Assembly (NCBI GenBank): GCA_963770635.1
Contig: CAVYQI010000007.1
Location: 62,001-126,000 of the forward strand
DNA: 64,000 nucleotides
Origin: DASZIT01 sp963770635
GTDB taxonomy: Bacteria > Actinomycetota > Acidimicrobiia > Acidimicrobiales > RAAP-2
Direction of reading: 5' to 3'
Shown: one piece after another, positions 25,403 through 33,715 of the stretch
Layout of the letters: every line of letters starts with the position of its first letter
How positions within the stretch are numbered: the first letter of the stretch is position 1
Notes under the pieces: model-generated
What the model was told of the DNA's origin: nothing
The model's database searches: none
What the model saw: only the letters and a program-made list of their open reading frames with translations
Made by a program: the position numbers and the translations under genes

Positions 25403-25858
25403 TCAGGCGTCAGCACCGACCGTCTCGTCGGCGCCAAGGTCGTCGAGGTTGGTCTCATCGCCGCCGGATCCGTCCTCGTCGGACATGGGTTGATGACGCT
25501 CCACCTTGTGGACATCGGCAGTCGCGAATCTCAGGCTGGCCCCGACCTCGTCGGCCACGATCTCCACCTTGAAGCGCCGGTCTCCTTCCTCGGTCTCCCA
25601 ACTGCGTTGCTCGAGCCGACCGGTGACCACCACCCGGGTTCCCTTGGTGAGACTGAGGGCGGTGTTCTCGGCGAGTTCGCGCCAGCAGACAACATCGAAG
25701 AAGGAGGTCGACTCCTCCCACTCCTTGGAGTCGCGGTTCTGCCAACGGCGGTTCACCGCGACACCCAGTGAGGTCGTCGCCTGCCCGTCCCGGGTGTAGC
25801 GGATCTCCGGGTCGCGGGTGAGATTGCCGGTGATGGTTGTAGCGGTTGTGCTCAGCAT
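25403..25858 (-). CDS. ssb: single-stranded DNA-binding protein (SSB paralogue)
   Basis: OB-fold single-stranded DNA-binding protein of 151 residues. The fold is clear from TITGNLTRDPEIRYTRDGQATTSLGVAVNRRW, TSFFDVVCWRELAENTALSLTKGTRVVVTGRLEQRSWETEEGDRRFKVEIVADEVGASLRF. The C-terminal tail is acidic (DEDGSGGDETNLDDLGADE) but lacks the DDDIPF-type tip used by replicative SSB to recruit partners, and the gene is not beside rpsF/rpsR. It is therefore more likely an accessory paralogue (SsbB-like). Two small ORFs follow on the same strand, and a perfect 9-bp hairpin lies upstream at 25924. Confidence 0.9.
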   Translation of the reverse strand: MLSTTATTITGNLTRDPEIRYTRDGQATTSLGVAVNRRWQNRDSKEWEESTSFFDVVCWRELAENTALSLTKGTRVVVTGRLEQRSWETEEGDRRFKVEIVADEVGASLRFATADVHKVERHQPMSDEDGSGGDETNLDDLGADETVGADA

Positions 25859-25923
25859 GGTCGTGTCCCTTCACGTCGGCACCGGAGTGCGCTTCCGTCC
25901 AGAGCTCAGGAGGAGCCCGGAGC

Positions 25924-25946
25924 GGGTCACCCGCCCTGGGTGACCC
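25924..25946. promoter_or_regulatory. perfect inverted repeat between ssb and phospholipase operons
   Basis: GGGTCACCC (25924-25932) and GGGTGACCC (25938-25946) form a perfect 9-bp inverted repeat with a 5-base loop in the 108-bp divergent interval between ssb (start 25858) and the small ORF at 25967. Its place just before the plus-strand start suggests an operator or a 5'-leader hairpin. No T-tract follows, so a terminator is less likely. Confidence 0.4.
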
Positions 25947-25966
25947 AACCATGATGAGGATGTGAC

Positions 25967-26143
25967 ATGCCGTTCACCTTGCCCGAGGCTTTTCCGGCAA
26001 CCTTGCACCGGTTCGCAAGAAGTGGCCCGCTCGAGAGTTTCCTCAGTGAAAACCGGCAGGCCTTCACCCGCGCCTCGGAGGCTGGCGCACCGTGGGGAGA
26101 TGCCGCGGCCGCAGCCGACAAGGCGGACACCCCGGAGGTCTGA
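25967..26143 (+). CDS. 58-residue ORF translationally coupled to phospholipase C
   Basis: Small ORF starting ATGCCGTTCACC, with GAGGATG upstream. It encodes a 58-residue soluble peptide with an N-terminal part MPFTLPEAFPATLHRFARSG, a middle SFLSENRQAFTRASEAG and an alanine-rich end (GDAAAAADKADTPEV). Its TGA overlaps the phospholipase ATG by one base (TGATG), and the phospholipase ribosome-binding site (GGAGG) lies inside its last codons, so the two are coupled. No family recognised. It could be a small partner of the exported enzyme or a leader ORF that controls its translation. Confidence 0.5.
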   Translation: MPFTLPEAFPATLHRFARSGPLESFLSENRQAFTRASEAGAPWGDAAAAADKADTPEV

Positions 26144-27977
26144 TGGGCAAGCGAGACAAGCAGGGAGACCTGGAGCCACCACCCGGGGCCATCACCCGGC
26201 GGGATGTCCTCAAGGGTGCGGCGGCCGGGGTCGTCAGTGCTGCCGGGGTGGCGGCGGCCGGGGTCGTCGGTGCTGCCGGGGTGGCGGGATTGGGCGCCGA
26301 GGGCGGGAGCGGACTCCGGCCGGCGCACGCCCGGCTCATCGATGCCGCGTTGGCCAACTCGACCTCAGGGGGCATCGGCGACATCGAGCACATCGTGATC
26401 CTCATGCAGGAGAACCGTTCGTTCGACCACTACTACGGCACCATGCCGGGAGTGCGCAACTTCCGCGACACCCGCTCGTACTCCTCCTACGCCGGCGGTC
26501 CGTCCACCAATCCGGACGCGGTGTTCTCGCAGACCATGTTCAACGGCCGGGGGAAGTTGCTCTACGAGCTGGCCAGCGGCGAGAAGTTCCTCGATCCCTT
26601 CCAGCTGGTGAGCAATCCCCCCACCGTGGCCGGCCAGACCACCAACGACATCACCCACGACTGGGGACCCCAGCACCTGGCCTGGAACAACGGCGCAATG
26701 GACCAGTGGGCCGCCCAACATCTCATCGAGGACGGCGTCTCCAATTCCAGCTCAACAGCCTGGCCGGCCTTCCCGTGCCGGGTCCCTCGACCGTGCCCAT
26801 CGGACTGACCACCATGGGGTACTACCGCCAAACCGACCTGGCCTTCTACCGGGCGCTGGCCGACGCCTTCACCATCTGCGACGGCTACCACTGCTCGGTA
26901 CTCGGGCCCACCGATCCGAACCGGCTCATGTTCATGTCCGGCAGCCTGGGGGCGCACTCGGCCGACAAGGGCGGTCCGATGCTCACCACCTACGTGACCA
27001 ACCGGTTGCAGCTCTACGGAACCCTGGACTGGCCGACCATGCCCGAGCTCCTCACCGAGCACGGTGTCACCTGGAAGGTGTACCAGGATCCGGTTTCCAA
27101 CACGTTGTTCAATGTGCTCGATTACTTCAAGGGATTCACGGCCCCGGCCAACGCCGCCCAGTCCCAGAACGCTACCCAAGGCCTGCTTCCGGTCTACCCG
27201 GTGGAATTCCAGGCCGACGTGGTGGCGGGCACCCTGCCCAAGGTGTCGTGGATACTCCCGCCGCTGGAGAGTTGCGAGCACCCGGCCGTGCCTCCCGAGT
27301 ACGGCGAGTCCCTGGTCTCGGACATTCTCGAGACCTTGCTGGCCAACCCGGCGGTGTGGGAGAAGACGGTGTTCCTGGTCGTCTATGACGAGAACGGCGG
27401 GTTCTTCGACCACGTGGCGCCCCCGACCCCGGGGCCGATGGTGACCAACCCGGCCGCCCTGCCCTCGGCCGCCCACGCCGGCGGCAACCTCGACGGCGAG
27501 TACGTGACGACCGGATACCCTCACAACTCGGCGGGGGCCCCTCCAGACGACTGGGCCGGTGTGTTCGGGCCGGTCGGGCTGGGGTTCCGGGTCCCGGCCC
27601 TGGTGATCTCCCCGTTCAGTGCCGGGGGGTGGGTGTGTCCAGACACCTTCGACCATATCTCTACGCTCAAGTTCATCGAAAAGGTGTTCCTGAAGAGCGG
27701 GTCGATCATGGGAAGTAGCGGACTCCACGTCTCGCCGTGGCGCTACAACTCGGTCGGCGATCTCACCTCGGCGCTGCCCAACCTCTCGTCCCCCAGCTAC
27801 AAGGTCCCCGCGCTTCCGCCCACGTCGATCCTGTTTCCCGATATCGCCGCCCAGGCGCTGGTCAACGCGTTGACCGGGACCGAGGATCTCGGCCAGGCCT
27901 ACCCGCCGCCGCCCAAGAATCAGGGGGTCCCGAAGCTCGACGCGGATTCCATCACCCGCAGGCCGACCCCGACCTGA
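26143..27977 (+). pseudogene. Tat-exported phospholipase C (phosphoesterase family), frameshifted
   Basis: Alkaline phosphatase-superfamily phospholipase C / acid phosphatase of about 610 residues when restored. A twin-arginine signal (TRRDVLKGAAAG) is followed by IEHIVILMQENRSFDHYYGTMPG, the catalytic-site start of this family with metal-binding Glu and Asn. Later segments are DNRL-like (TDPNRLMFMSG), VSWILPP, VVYDENGGFFDHVAPP (metal site) and LGFRVPALVISPF. Residues up to about 200 are in one frame and the rest in another; a missing base near 26745 (SNFQLN expected) breaks it. It would act outside the membrane, releasing phosphate or head groups from phospholipids. Start ATG 26143 has GGAGG upstream. 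Confidence 0.85.
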
Positions 27978-28016
27978 CGGTTTGGCGGCCAGTGGCCGGT
28001 TGACGCCGGGCCGGGT

Positions 28017-28625
28017 TCAGCGCAAGTCGGAGGCGAGCTCGGCTCGGGTGGCGTCACTCAGCACCACCCCGGGCAACCCGTCGGGGTAATTGGGGTGGTT
28101 GACGACCAAGGTCACCGGGCCCAGCGCGAACGCCTCCACCTGGGCCGGGGTCAGGCGGAACCGGACATAGTGCACCGCCGCGGTGGTCTCCTCCCGGGTC
28201 AAACGCGCATCGTGGCCCGCTTCGGGGGTCGATGACACCGCATCCTCCGCGTCGGAACCAATCCGCAGTTCGACCGAGCGCTCGACGCCCACCAGCTTCG
28301 GCAGCCAGTTACGCAGCTCGGCTTCGCTGGTCAACTCCACGAACAGGGTGGCGGAAAGCTCGCCGGGAGATGGAAGCAGGCGGTTGTAGACATCCAGCTC
28401 GTGTTGAATCTGCTCGTCAGTCACCATCTTTTCGGCCCGGGCCATCTCCTGGATCTGGAACCGCATGGTCAACCGACTCTCGAAGGTGAGGGTGATCACC
28501 GGACCGATCGTCACCCGGCGCACCTTCTTGGCCGCGATCACCTGGCGGCGGAACTCGTCGCGCTCTCGCTCATAGGCCCGTTGATCGGCGATGTCGTCAA
28601 GGTTCAACTCCCCCCGAGGGCTCAT
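28017..28625 (-). CDS. DUF3501 family protein
   Basis: A 202-residue protein of the DUF3501 family. Typical segments: LDDIADQRAYERERDEFRRQVIAAKKVRRVTIGPVITLTFES, then FQIQEMARAEKMVTDEQIQHELDVYNRLLP and the C-terminal ALGPVTLVVNHPNYP. Biochemical function is unknown, but the family travels with a two-[4Fe-4S] CCG-domain oxidoreductase and rubrerythrin, exactly as here. Its ATG overlaps the stop of the Fe-S protein gene (ATGA). The cassette is likely involved in peroxide or redox defence. It is convergent with the phospholipase gene (39-bp gap). Confidence 0.9.
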   Translation of the reverse strand: MSPRGELNLDDIADQRAYERERDEFRRQVIAAKKVRRVTIGPVITLTFESRLTMRFQIQEMARAEKMVTDEQIQHELDVYNRLLPSPGELSATLFVELTSEAELRNWLPKLVGVERSVELRIGSDAEDAVSSTPEAGHDARLTREETTAAVHYVRFRLTPAQVEAFALGPVTLVVNHPNYPDGLPGVVLSDATRAELASDLR

Positions 28626-29950
28626 CGGCGGTCTCCTTCCTCGGCGATCCCGTAGGCCCGGGCCATCAATTGCATGGGATGGATCGGGCGGGTCCCGGTC
28701 TCCTGTTGGATGGAACCGTTGGCCAGATGGCAGTCTCCGCACACCACTTGGTTGCCGGCCGCCTCCACCTCCCGCTTGAGGGGCTGGGCCAGCTGGCGGG
28801 CCAACTCGTAGTTCTCGGCCCGATACCCCCAGGTGCCGTCGATGCCGGAACAACGTTGGACCAGGGTGGCGCCGACCCCGGCCACCTTCAACAGATCTCG
28901 ACTCTTCAGGCCGATCTGTTGGGCCTGAAGATGGCAGGCCACGTGATAGGTCACCGTGTCCGGCACCGCGCCGGACTCCCGTCCGGGAAATTCGGTGTCG
29001 AGTTGGGTGCCGTCCGCCCGGTGGAGGGCGACCAGGTACTCGGCCGGGTCGGCGACGTGTGCGGCCACCAATTCGGCATCGGCGGCCTGTGGGGTGTGGG
29101 CCAGATACATCGGGTAGTCCTTCCGCACCACGTAGGCACACGTCGGCTGCGAGACGATGACCTCGTTGCCCGACCGGACCTCGTTGACCAGGACCGCCAC
29201 ATTCCGTTGCGCCGCCTTGGTGAACTCCTTGACGTTTCCCTGGTGCAGCCACGGGGCACCGCAGCACTGGGTCCCCTTGGGGAGCGAGCACTCGACTCCA
29301 TTGTGTTCGTACACCTTCACCAGGTCCTTGCCGATGTCCGGTTCCATGTACTCGATGAAACAGGTCGGGAACACCGACACCGAACCCTGTCGATCAGTGG
29401 CCCGAGCCGGGGGCCGGCGCTTGAACCAGGTGGAGAACCGTTGGCGGGCATAGGGAGGCAGCAACCGCTCCGAAGCCATCCCCACCGTCTTTTCCATCAT
29501 CCGCCTCGAGAACGACCCGGTCCGGCCGGTGAGGGCGTTCACCACCGGGGCGGCCTTGGTCGACACCTTCCCGAGAAGATCGGTCCGGGCCAGGAACTGG
29601 TCGGTCAGCCGCGCCTTCACCGGCTCGCCATTCGAGTGGCGTACGGCATGGGCCCGCATCATCAAGCGAGGGAAGTCGAGCTCCCATTCGTGGGGTGGCA
29701 CATACGGGCACTTGAGGTAACAGAGCTTGCACTGGTAACACTCGTCGACCACCTTGTCCTGTTCATCGGCGGTCATGGCGCCGACGTCGCCGTCCCGGGC
29801 GTCGATAGCGGAGAACAGCGTCGGGAAGGACGGGCACAGGTTGAAGCACAACCGGCATCCGTGGCAGAGATCGAAGACGCGCTCCATCTCCACCCGAAGG
29901 TCTGGCTCTTCGAAGTAGTTCGGATGGCTCGGGTCGTAGGTGGTGGTCAT
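28622..29950 (-). CDS. (Fe-S)-binding heterodisulfide reductase/GlpC-like protein
   Basis: A 442-residue iron-sulfur oxidoreductase. Two ferredoxin-type clusters near the N terminus are CHGCRLCFNLCP and CYQCKLCYLKCP. The C-terminal half has the cysteine-rich CCG-type domains: TQCCGAPW and VTYHVACHLQAQQIGLK with VVCGDCHLANG, which in HdrB/GlpC bind further clusters. The family passes electrons between a quinone or thiol pool and a partner; this subtype is fixed by its DUF3501 and rubrerythrin neighbours rather than by GlpA/GlpB. The start overlaps nothing upstream; a GC-rich hairpin lies between it and the rubrerythrin gene. It could alternatively serve the glpD operon nearby. Confidence 0.88.
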   Translation of the reverse strand: MTTTYDPSHPNYFEEPDLRVEMERVFDLCHGCRLCFNLCPSFPTLFSAIDARDGDVGAMTADEQDKVVDECYQCKLCYLKCPYVPPHEWELDFPRLMMRAHAVRHSNGEPVKARLTDQFLARTDLLGKVSTKAAPVVNALTGRTGSFSRRMMEKTVGMASERLLPPYARQRFSTWFKRRPPARATDRQGSVSVFPTCFIEYMEPDIGKDLVKVYEHNGVECSLPKGTQCCGAPWLHQGNVKEFTKAAQRNVAVLVNEVRSGNEVIVSQPTCAYVVRKDYPMYLAHTPQAADAELVAAHVADPAEYLVALHRADGTQLDTEFPGRESGAVPDTVTYHVACHLQAQQIGLKSRDLLKVAGVGATLVQRCSGIDGTWGYRAENYELARQLAQPLKREVEAAGNQVVCGDCHLANGSIQQETGTRPIHPMQLMARAYGIAEEGDRR

Positions 29951-30033
29951 CTACGTCTTCGTCCTCTGGGGGCTCGAACGGAATTTTCCGCGGCTGGCAT
30001 CACCCGGCTGCGTCACCGGGCGGCGCAACGACT

Positions 30034-30058
30034 CGGCCCCGGCGTCACACCGGGGCCG
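30034..30058 (-). terminator. GC-rich hairpin between rubrerythrin and Fe-S protein genes
   Basis: CGGCCCCGG (30034-30042) pairs with CCGGGGCCG (30050-30058) over a 7-base loop. It lies 57 bp after the end of the rubrerythrin gene and 84 bp before the Fe-S protein start, both on the minus strand. No T-run follows. It may be a weak terminator or a processing signal that separates expression of the two parts of the cassette. Confidence 0.45.
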
Positions 30059-30114
30059 GCCGCTACGCCATGGGTTTACAGGCCCAGAGCCGAGGCTCGA
30101 GGCATTCCCAACGA

Positions 30115-30535
30115 CTACGAAACCGAGGCCAGTCCTTCCGAGAACCGACCGGCGTGGCTCTTCTCCGCGCGGGCCAGCGTCTCGAACCACTCGGCGATCT
30201 CGTCGAACCCCTCGTCCCGGGCGGTGCGGCGAAAAACCCGGGTACATCTCGGAGTACTCGTAGGTCTCGCCCTCGACCGCCGACTTGAGATTGTCCTCGG
30301 TCGGGCCCACCGGCACGCCGGTCACCGGGTCTCCGGTCTCCCGCAGGAAGTCGAAGTGACCGAACGCATGGCCCGTCTCGCCTTCGGCCACCGAGCGGAA
30401 CAGGGCGGCGACGTCGGGGTAGCCCTCGACATCTGCCTTCTGGGCGAAATACAGGTACCGGCGATTGGCCTGGCTCTCGCCGGCGAACGCCTCCTTCAGG
30501 TTTGCCTCGGTCTTGGTGTCTTTGAGTGCAGGCAC
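30115..30535 (-). pseudogene. rubrerythrin, frameshifted
   Basis: Ferritin-like diiron protein that reduces hydrogen peroxide. From GTG 30535 the four-helix bundle is evident: EANLKEAFAGESQANRRYLYFAQKAD (first ExxH-like metal helix), VAEGETGHAFGHFDFL (EGETGHA), SAVEGETYEYSEMYPG, then after the shift TARDEGFDEIAEWFETLARAEKSHAGRF. The break is in a run of five A on the plus strand (30232-30236); removing one base restores about 140 residues. The rubredoxin-like C-terminal domain is absent, as in the short type that accompanies DUF3501. It follows the Fur-family gene by 25 bp. Confidence 0.85.
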
Positions 30536-30560
30536 GGTGTTCCTTCCTTGGGTTTGATGG

Positions 30561-31001
30561 CTAGACAGATGGTTGAAGCGCCGACTGTTGACATTCGGGG
30601 CAGAGTCCCCGGAAGACGATCTCCGCGGATCCAACTTCGAAACCGAGATCGGCCCCGCGTGGAATCCGCAGGTCCGGGAAGGCGGCCACCAGGTCGCGAA
30701 CCTTGCCGCAATGCCGGCACACCAGGTGGTGGTGCGGATCGTCGACGTTGGGATCGAAACGGATCATGCCCGTCCCCACGTCGAGCGAGGCGATCTCCCC
30801 CAGGTCGGCCAGATCGTGCAGGGTCTGGTACACCGTCTTCAGCGAGATGGTCTCCATCTCCCGGACAGCGGCCGAGTGGACCGCCTCCGCCGAGGGGTGG
30901 CTGACGTCGCCTTGCAGGACCCGGAAGATGCACTGGCGCTGGGCCGTGACCTTGCGCCCGTTGGCCCGGAACACCTCGGTGAGTTCCTCTGGCGTCTTCA
31001 T
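30561..31001 (-). CDS. Fur/PerR-family transcriptional regulator
   Basis: Metal-dependent repressor of 146 residues. The winged-helix N-terminal half (GRKVTAQRQCIFRVLQ, SLKTVYQTLHDLADLGEI) is followed by the dimer/metal domain with DDPHHHLVCRHCGKV (metal histidines) and structural-zinc cysteines 95, 98, 134 and 137 (CRHC, CPEC). The zinc site and location ahead of rubrerythrin favour a PerR-like peroxide sensor over a pure iron sensor, but the deciding Asp/Glu ligand cannot be settled by eye. A TATAGT -10 box seven bases before ATG implies a leaderless mRNA, and a palindromic box overlaps the promoter. Confidence 0.9.
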   Translation of the reverse strand: MKTPEELTEVFRANGRKVTAQRQCIFRVLQGDVSHPSAEAVHSAAVREMETISLKTVYQTLHDLADLGEIASLDVGTGMIRFDPNVDDPHHHLVCRHCGKVRDLVAAFPDLRIPRGADLGFEVGSAEIVFRGLCPECQQSALQPSV

Positions 31002-31019
31002 CGCTCGCCACTATATCAC

Positions 31020-31045
31020 CAATGATTGTTTATCAACACTCATTG
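31020..31045. promoter_or_regulatory. candidate Fur/PerR box upstream of the fur-like gene
   Basis: AT-rich patch in an otherwise GC-rich region. CAATGA (31020-31025) and TCATTG (31040-31045) form a 6-bp inverted repeat around TTGTTTATCAACAC. On the minus strand it contains TTGATAAACAATCATTG and overlaps the TTGATA -35-like hexamer of the regulator gene. It also lies 49 bp before glpD on the plus strand, so the same site could affect both genes. Binding is inferred. Confidence 0.5.
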
Positions 31046-31093
31046 TAGATATGGTCGGAAATCGCCCCGGCTGGGCTGTGGCAGGCTTCCAGC

Positions 31094-32866
31094 GTGTCCG
31101 ACGGCCGTGTCCCGCCCCTACCCGATTCTCCACCGGGAAACTCTCCGTTCAACCGCGACCGCGCCCTTGCCCGGTTGGCCTCGGAGGAATTCGACGTCCT
31201 GGTCGTCGGCGGCGGCATCACCGGGGCCGGGGTGGCCCTCGACGCCGCCAGCCGGGGGCTGAAGACGGCCCTGGTGGAGAAAGACGACTTCGCCTCGGGC
31301 ACCTCCTCCAAATCGTCGAAGCTGGTCCACGGCGGCCTCCGGTACCTCCAGCAGAAGGAGTTCCGGCTGGTCTACGAGAACCTGGCCGAGCGCCAGCGGC
31401 TGCTGGACAATGCGCCCCACCTCGTCTCCCCGCTGCCCTTCCTCATTCCGCTGTTCGGGCGGGGTGGGGTGGTCAATCGCGGCGTGGCCCGCGTCTATCG
31501 CACCGCCCTCTGGCTCTACGACCTCACCGGCGGCGTCCGCATCGGCCGCCGACACGAGAAGGTCACCAAGGAACAGGCCCTCGCCCACCTACCCACCTTG
31601 CGCACCGATCATCTGGTGGCCGGCTTCCTCTACTGGGACGCCCGCACCGACGACGCCCGGCTGACCCTGACGGTGGCCCGTACCGCGGTACTCGACTACG
31701 GGGCGGTGGCGGCCAACCACACCCGGGTCGTCGCCCTCACCACCGGGCCCGACGACCGGGTCTCCGGGGCCCGGGTCGTCCCCGAGGGTGGCCAGCCGTT
31801 CGACATCCGGGCGTCGGTGGTGGTCAACGCGGCCGGGGTCTGGGCCGACGAGGTCCGCACCCTCGACGAGCATCACAACCCCCATTCGATCCGGCCGGCC
31901 AAGGGGATCCACATCACGGTTCCGGCCGAGGCGTTCCCCTGCGACATCGCCGCGGTCATCCCGGTCCGGGAGGACCACCGCTCGATCTTCGTGGTGTCGT
32001 GGGACGACCAGGTCTACCTGGGCACCACCGACAACGAATATGACGGGCCCCTCGACGACCCGGACTGCCTGCCCGAGGACGTCGATTACATCCTGGCCGC
32101 CGCCGACGCGGTGGTCACCCGGCCCATCACCCGGGCCGACATCACCGGCATCTGGAGCGGGCTCCGACCGTTGCTGGCCCCGGCCGAGGGGAAGCACGCG
32201 CTGAGTGAGCGGACCGCCGACCTCTCCCGCCGCCACACCGTCCGGACCTCGGCCACCGGGGTGGTCACCGTCACCGGCGGAAAGCTCACGACCTACCGCA
32301 AGATGGCCGAGGACACCGTCGACGCGGTGGCTCGGGAGCTCGGTCGCCGGTCGTTGCGGTGCGTCACCAAGAACCTGCGCCTGCACGGTGCCGGCGCCGG
32401 CCAGCACACCCCGCCGATGCCCGGAGGTGCGCCGCCGAACCCACCCGAGGCCGGGCGCACCCCGGCCGAGGCCGCCGCCGATCATCTCGCCGCCCGGTTC
32501 GGCACCGACACCCCGTCGGTGATGTCCATCGCCGACGAGCATCCCGAGCTGCTCGAACCGCTGGTTCCCGGATTGCACTACCTGAAGGCCGAGGCCATCT
32601 ACGGGGTCCGGGAGGAGATGGCCCGGTCGATCTCCGACATCCTGGATCGCCGCACCCGGGCCCGCCTCCGGGATGCCCGAGCCAGCGCCTCGGCGGCTTC
32701 CGCGGTGGCCGCGCTGATCGGGCCCGAGCTCGGGTGGGACGGAGAGCAGTGCCGGCGGGAAGCCGAGACCTACGCCGCCGGGATCCGGGATCAGCTCACC
32801 AAGGCCGGCCTCGAGCCAGTCCCCACCGAGTCTCGAGACGGACGGGTGGCCACCGAGTCATCGTGA
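31094..32866 (+). CDS. glpD: glycerol-3-phosphate dehydrogenase, FAD-dependent
   Basis: Membrane-associated flavoprotein of 590 residues that oxidises sn-glycerol-3-phosphate to dihydroxyacetone phosphate and feeds electrons to the quinone pool. The FAD-binding loop is VVGGGITGAGVALDAASRG; the family signature is FASGTSSKSSKLVHGGLRYL, followed by GGKLTTYRKMAEDTVDA. The C-terminal DAO-C helical domain (LHYLKAEAIYGVREEMARSISDIL) is complete. GTG 31094 starts about 50 bp from the Fur-like promoter region. The enoyl-CoA hydratase GTG overlaps its stop by 4 bp, making it the first gene of a four-gene operon that ends with glycerol kinase. Confidence 0.95.
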   Translation: MSDGRVPPLPDSPPGNSPFNRDRALARLASEEFDVLVVGGGITGAGVALDAASRGLKTALVEKDDFASGTSSKSSKLVHGGLRYLQQKEFRLVYENLAERQRLLDNAPHLVSPLPFLIPLFGRGGVVNRGVARVYRTALWLYDLTGGVRIGRRHEKVTKEQALAHLPTLRTDHLVAGFLYWDARTDDARLTLTVARTAVLDYGAVAANHTRVVALTTGPDDRVSGARVVPEGGQPFDIRASVVVNAAGVWADEVRTLDEHHNPHSIRPAKGIHITVPAEAFPCDIAAVIPVREDHRSIFVVSWDDQVYLGTTDNEYDGPLDDPDCLPEDVDYILAAADAVVTRPITRADITGIWSGLRPLLAPAEGKHALSERTADLSRRHTVRTSATGVVTVTGGKLTTYRKMAEDTVDAVARELGRRSLRCVTKNLRLHGAGAGQHTPPMPGGAPPNPPEAGRTPAEAAADHLAARFGTDTPSVMSIADEHPELLEPLVPGLHYLKAEAIYGVREEMARSISDILDRRTRARLRDARASASAASAVAALIGPELGWDGEQCRREAETYAAGIRDQLTKAGLEPVPTESRDGRVATESS

Positions 32867-33684
32867 CCGACTCGACCTACGCCGGCTACCAGCAGCTGAG
32901 ATTCGAGCGCCGCGACAACGGCATCCTGTTGATGACGCTCGACCGGCCGGAGAAATACAACGCCGCCGACGAGACCATGCACGGCGAACTCGCCCGGGTG
33001 TGGCGGGACATCTCGTCCGATGTCGACACCCGGGTGGCGGTCGTCACCGGGGCGGGCAAGGCGTTCTCCGCCGGTGGCGACCTGGCCATGGTGGAGCGAA
33101 TGATCGGTGACAACGACCGGGTGACCCACATGCTCGCCGAGATGAGCGACCTGGTCTACAACATCATCAACTGCGACAAGCCGGTGATCTCCGCCATCAA
33201 CGGGATGGCGGTGGGCGCCGGTCTGGTGGTCGCCCTGCTGGCCGACATCTCCGTCTGCGCCGACGACGCCCGGCTCGGCGATGGTCACGTGAAACTCGGG
33301 GTGGCGGCCGGTGACCACGCCGCGATTGTTTGGCCGCTCCTGGCCGGGATGGCCAAGGCTCGTTACTACCTGCTGACCGGAGAGATGCTGACCGGGACGG
33401 AAGCCGAGCGGATCGGCATGGTCACCATGGCGATCCCCCGGGAGCAGGTCCTCGATGAGGCGCTTCGGATCGCCGACACCCTCGCCACCGGCTCCCAGAC
33501 GGCCATCCGCTGGACCAAGCGCGCCCTCAACAACTGGCTCAAAGCCGCCGGACCGATCTTCGACCAGTCGGCCGCCTACGAGATGATGGGATTCCTGGGT
33601 CCCGACATTGTCGAGGGGGTGGCCGCCTTGCGCGAGCGGCGCCCGCCGATCTTTCCTTCCACCGTGCCCACCGGTTCCGCCTAA
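32863..33684 (+). CDS. enoyl-CoA hydratase/isomerase family protein
   Basis: Crotonase-fold protein of 273 residues. The CoA-binding and oxyanion-hole segments are ITLDRPEK-like (LLMTLDRPEKYNAADETM), TGAGKAFSAGGDLAMVE and the second oxyanion loop AINGMAVGAGLVVALLADISVCADDARLGDGHVKLG. Catalytic Glu pair positions of classic hydratases are not both obvious (GHVKLGVAAGDHAAIVWP), so it may be an isomerase or another crotonase. GTG 32863 overlaps the glpD stop (GTGA). Its presence between glpD and a FAD-linked oxidase hints at catabolism of a glycerol-linked or ether-lipid acid, which is inference. Confidence 0.87.
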   Translation: MTDSTYAGYQQLRFERRDNGILLMTLDRPEKYNAADETMHGELARVWRDISSDVDTRVAVVTGAGKAFSAGGDLAMVERMIGDNDRVTHMLAEMSDLVYNIINCDKPVISAINGMAVGAGLVVALLADISVCADDARLGDGHVKLGVAAGDHAAIVWPLLAGMAKARYYLLTGEMLTGTEAERIGMVTMAIPREQVLDEALRIADTLATGSQTAIRWTKRALNNWLKAAGPIFDQSAAYEMMGFLGPDIVEGVAALRERRPPIFPSTVPTGSA

Positions 33685-33715
33685 GTTTCCGGTTCCGGAG
33701 AGCAAAAGGACCGCC

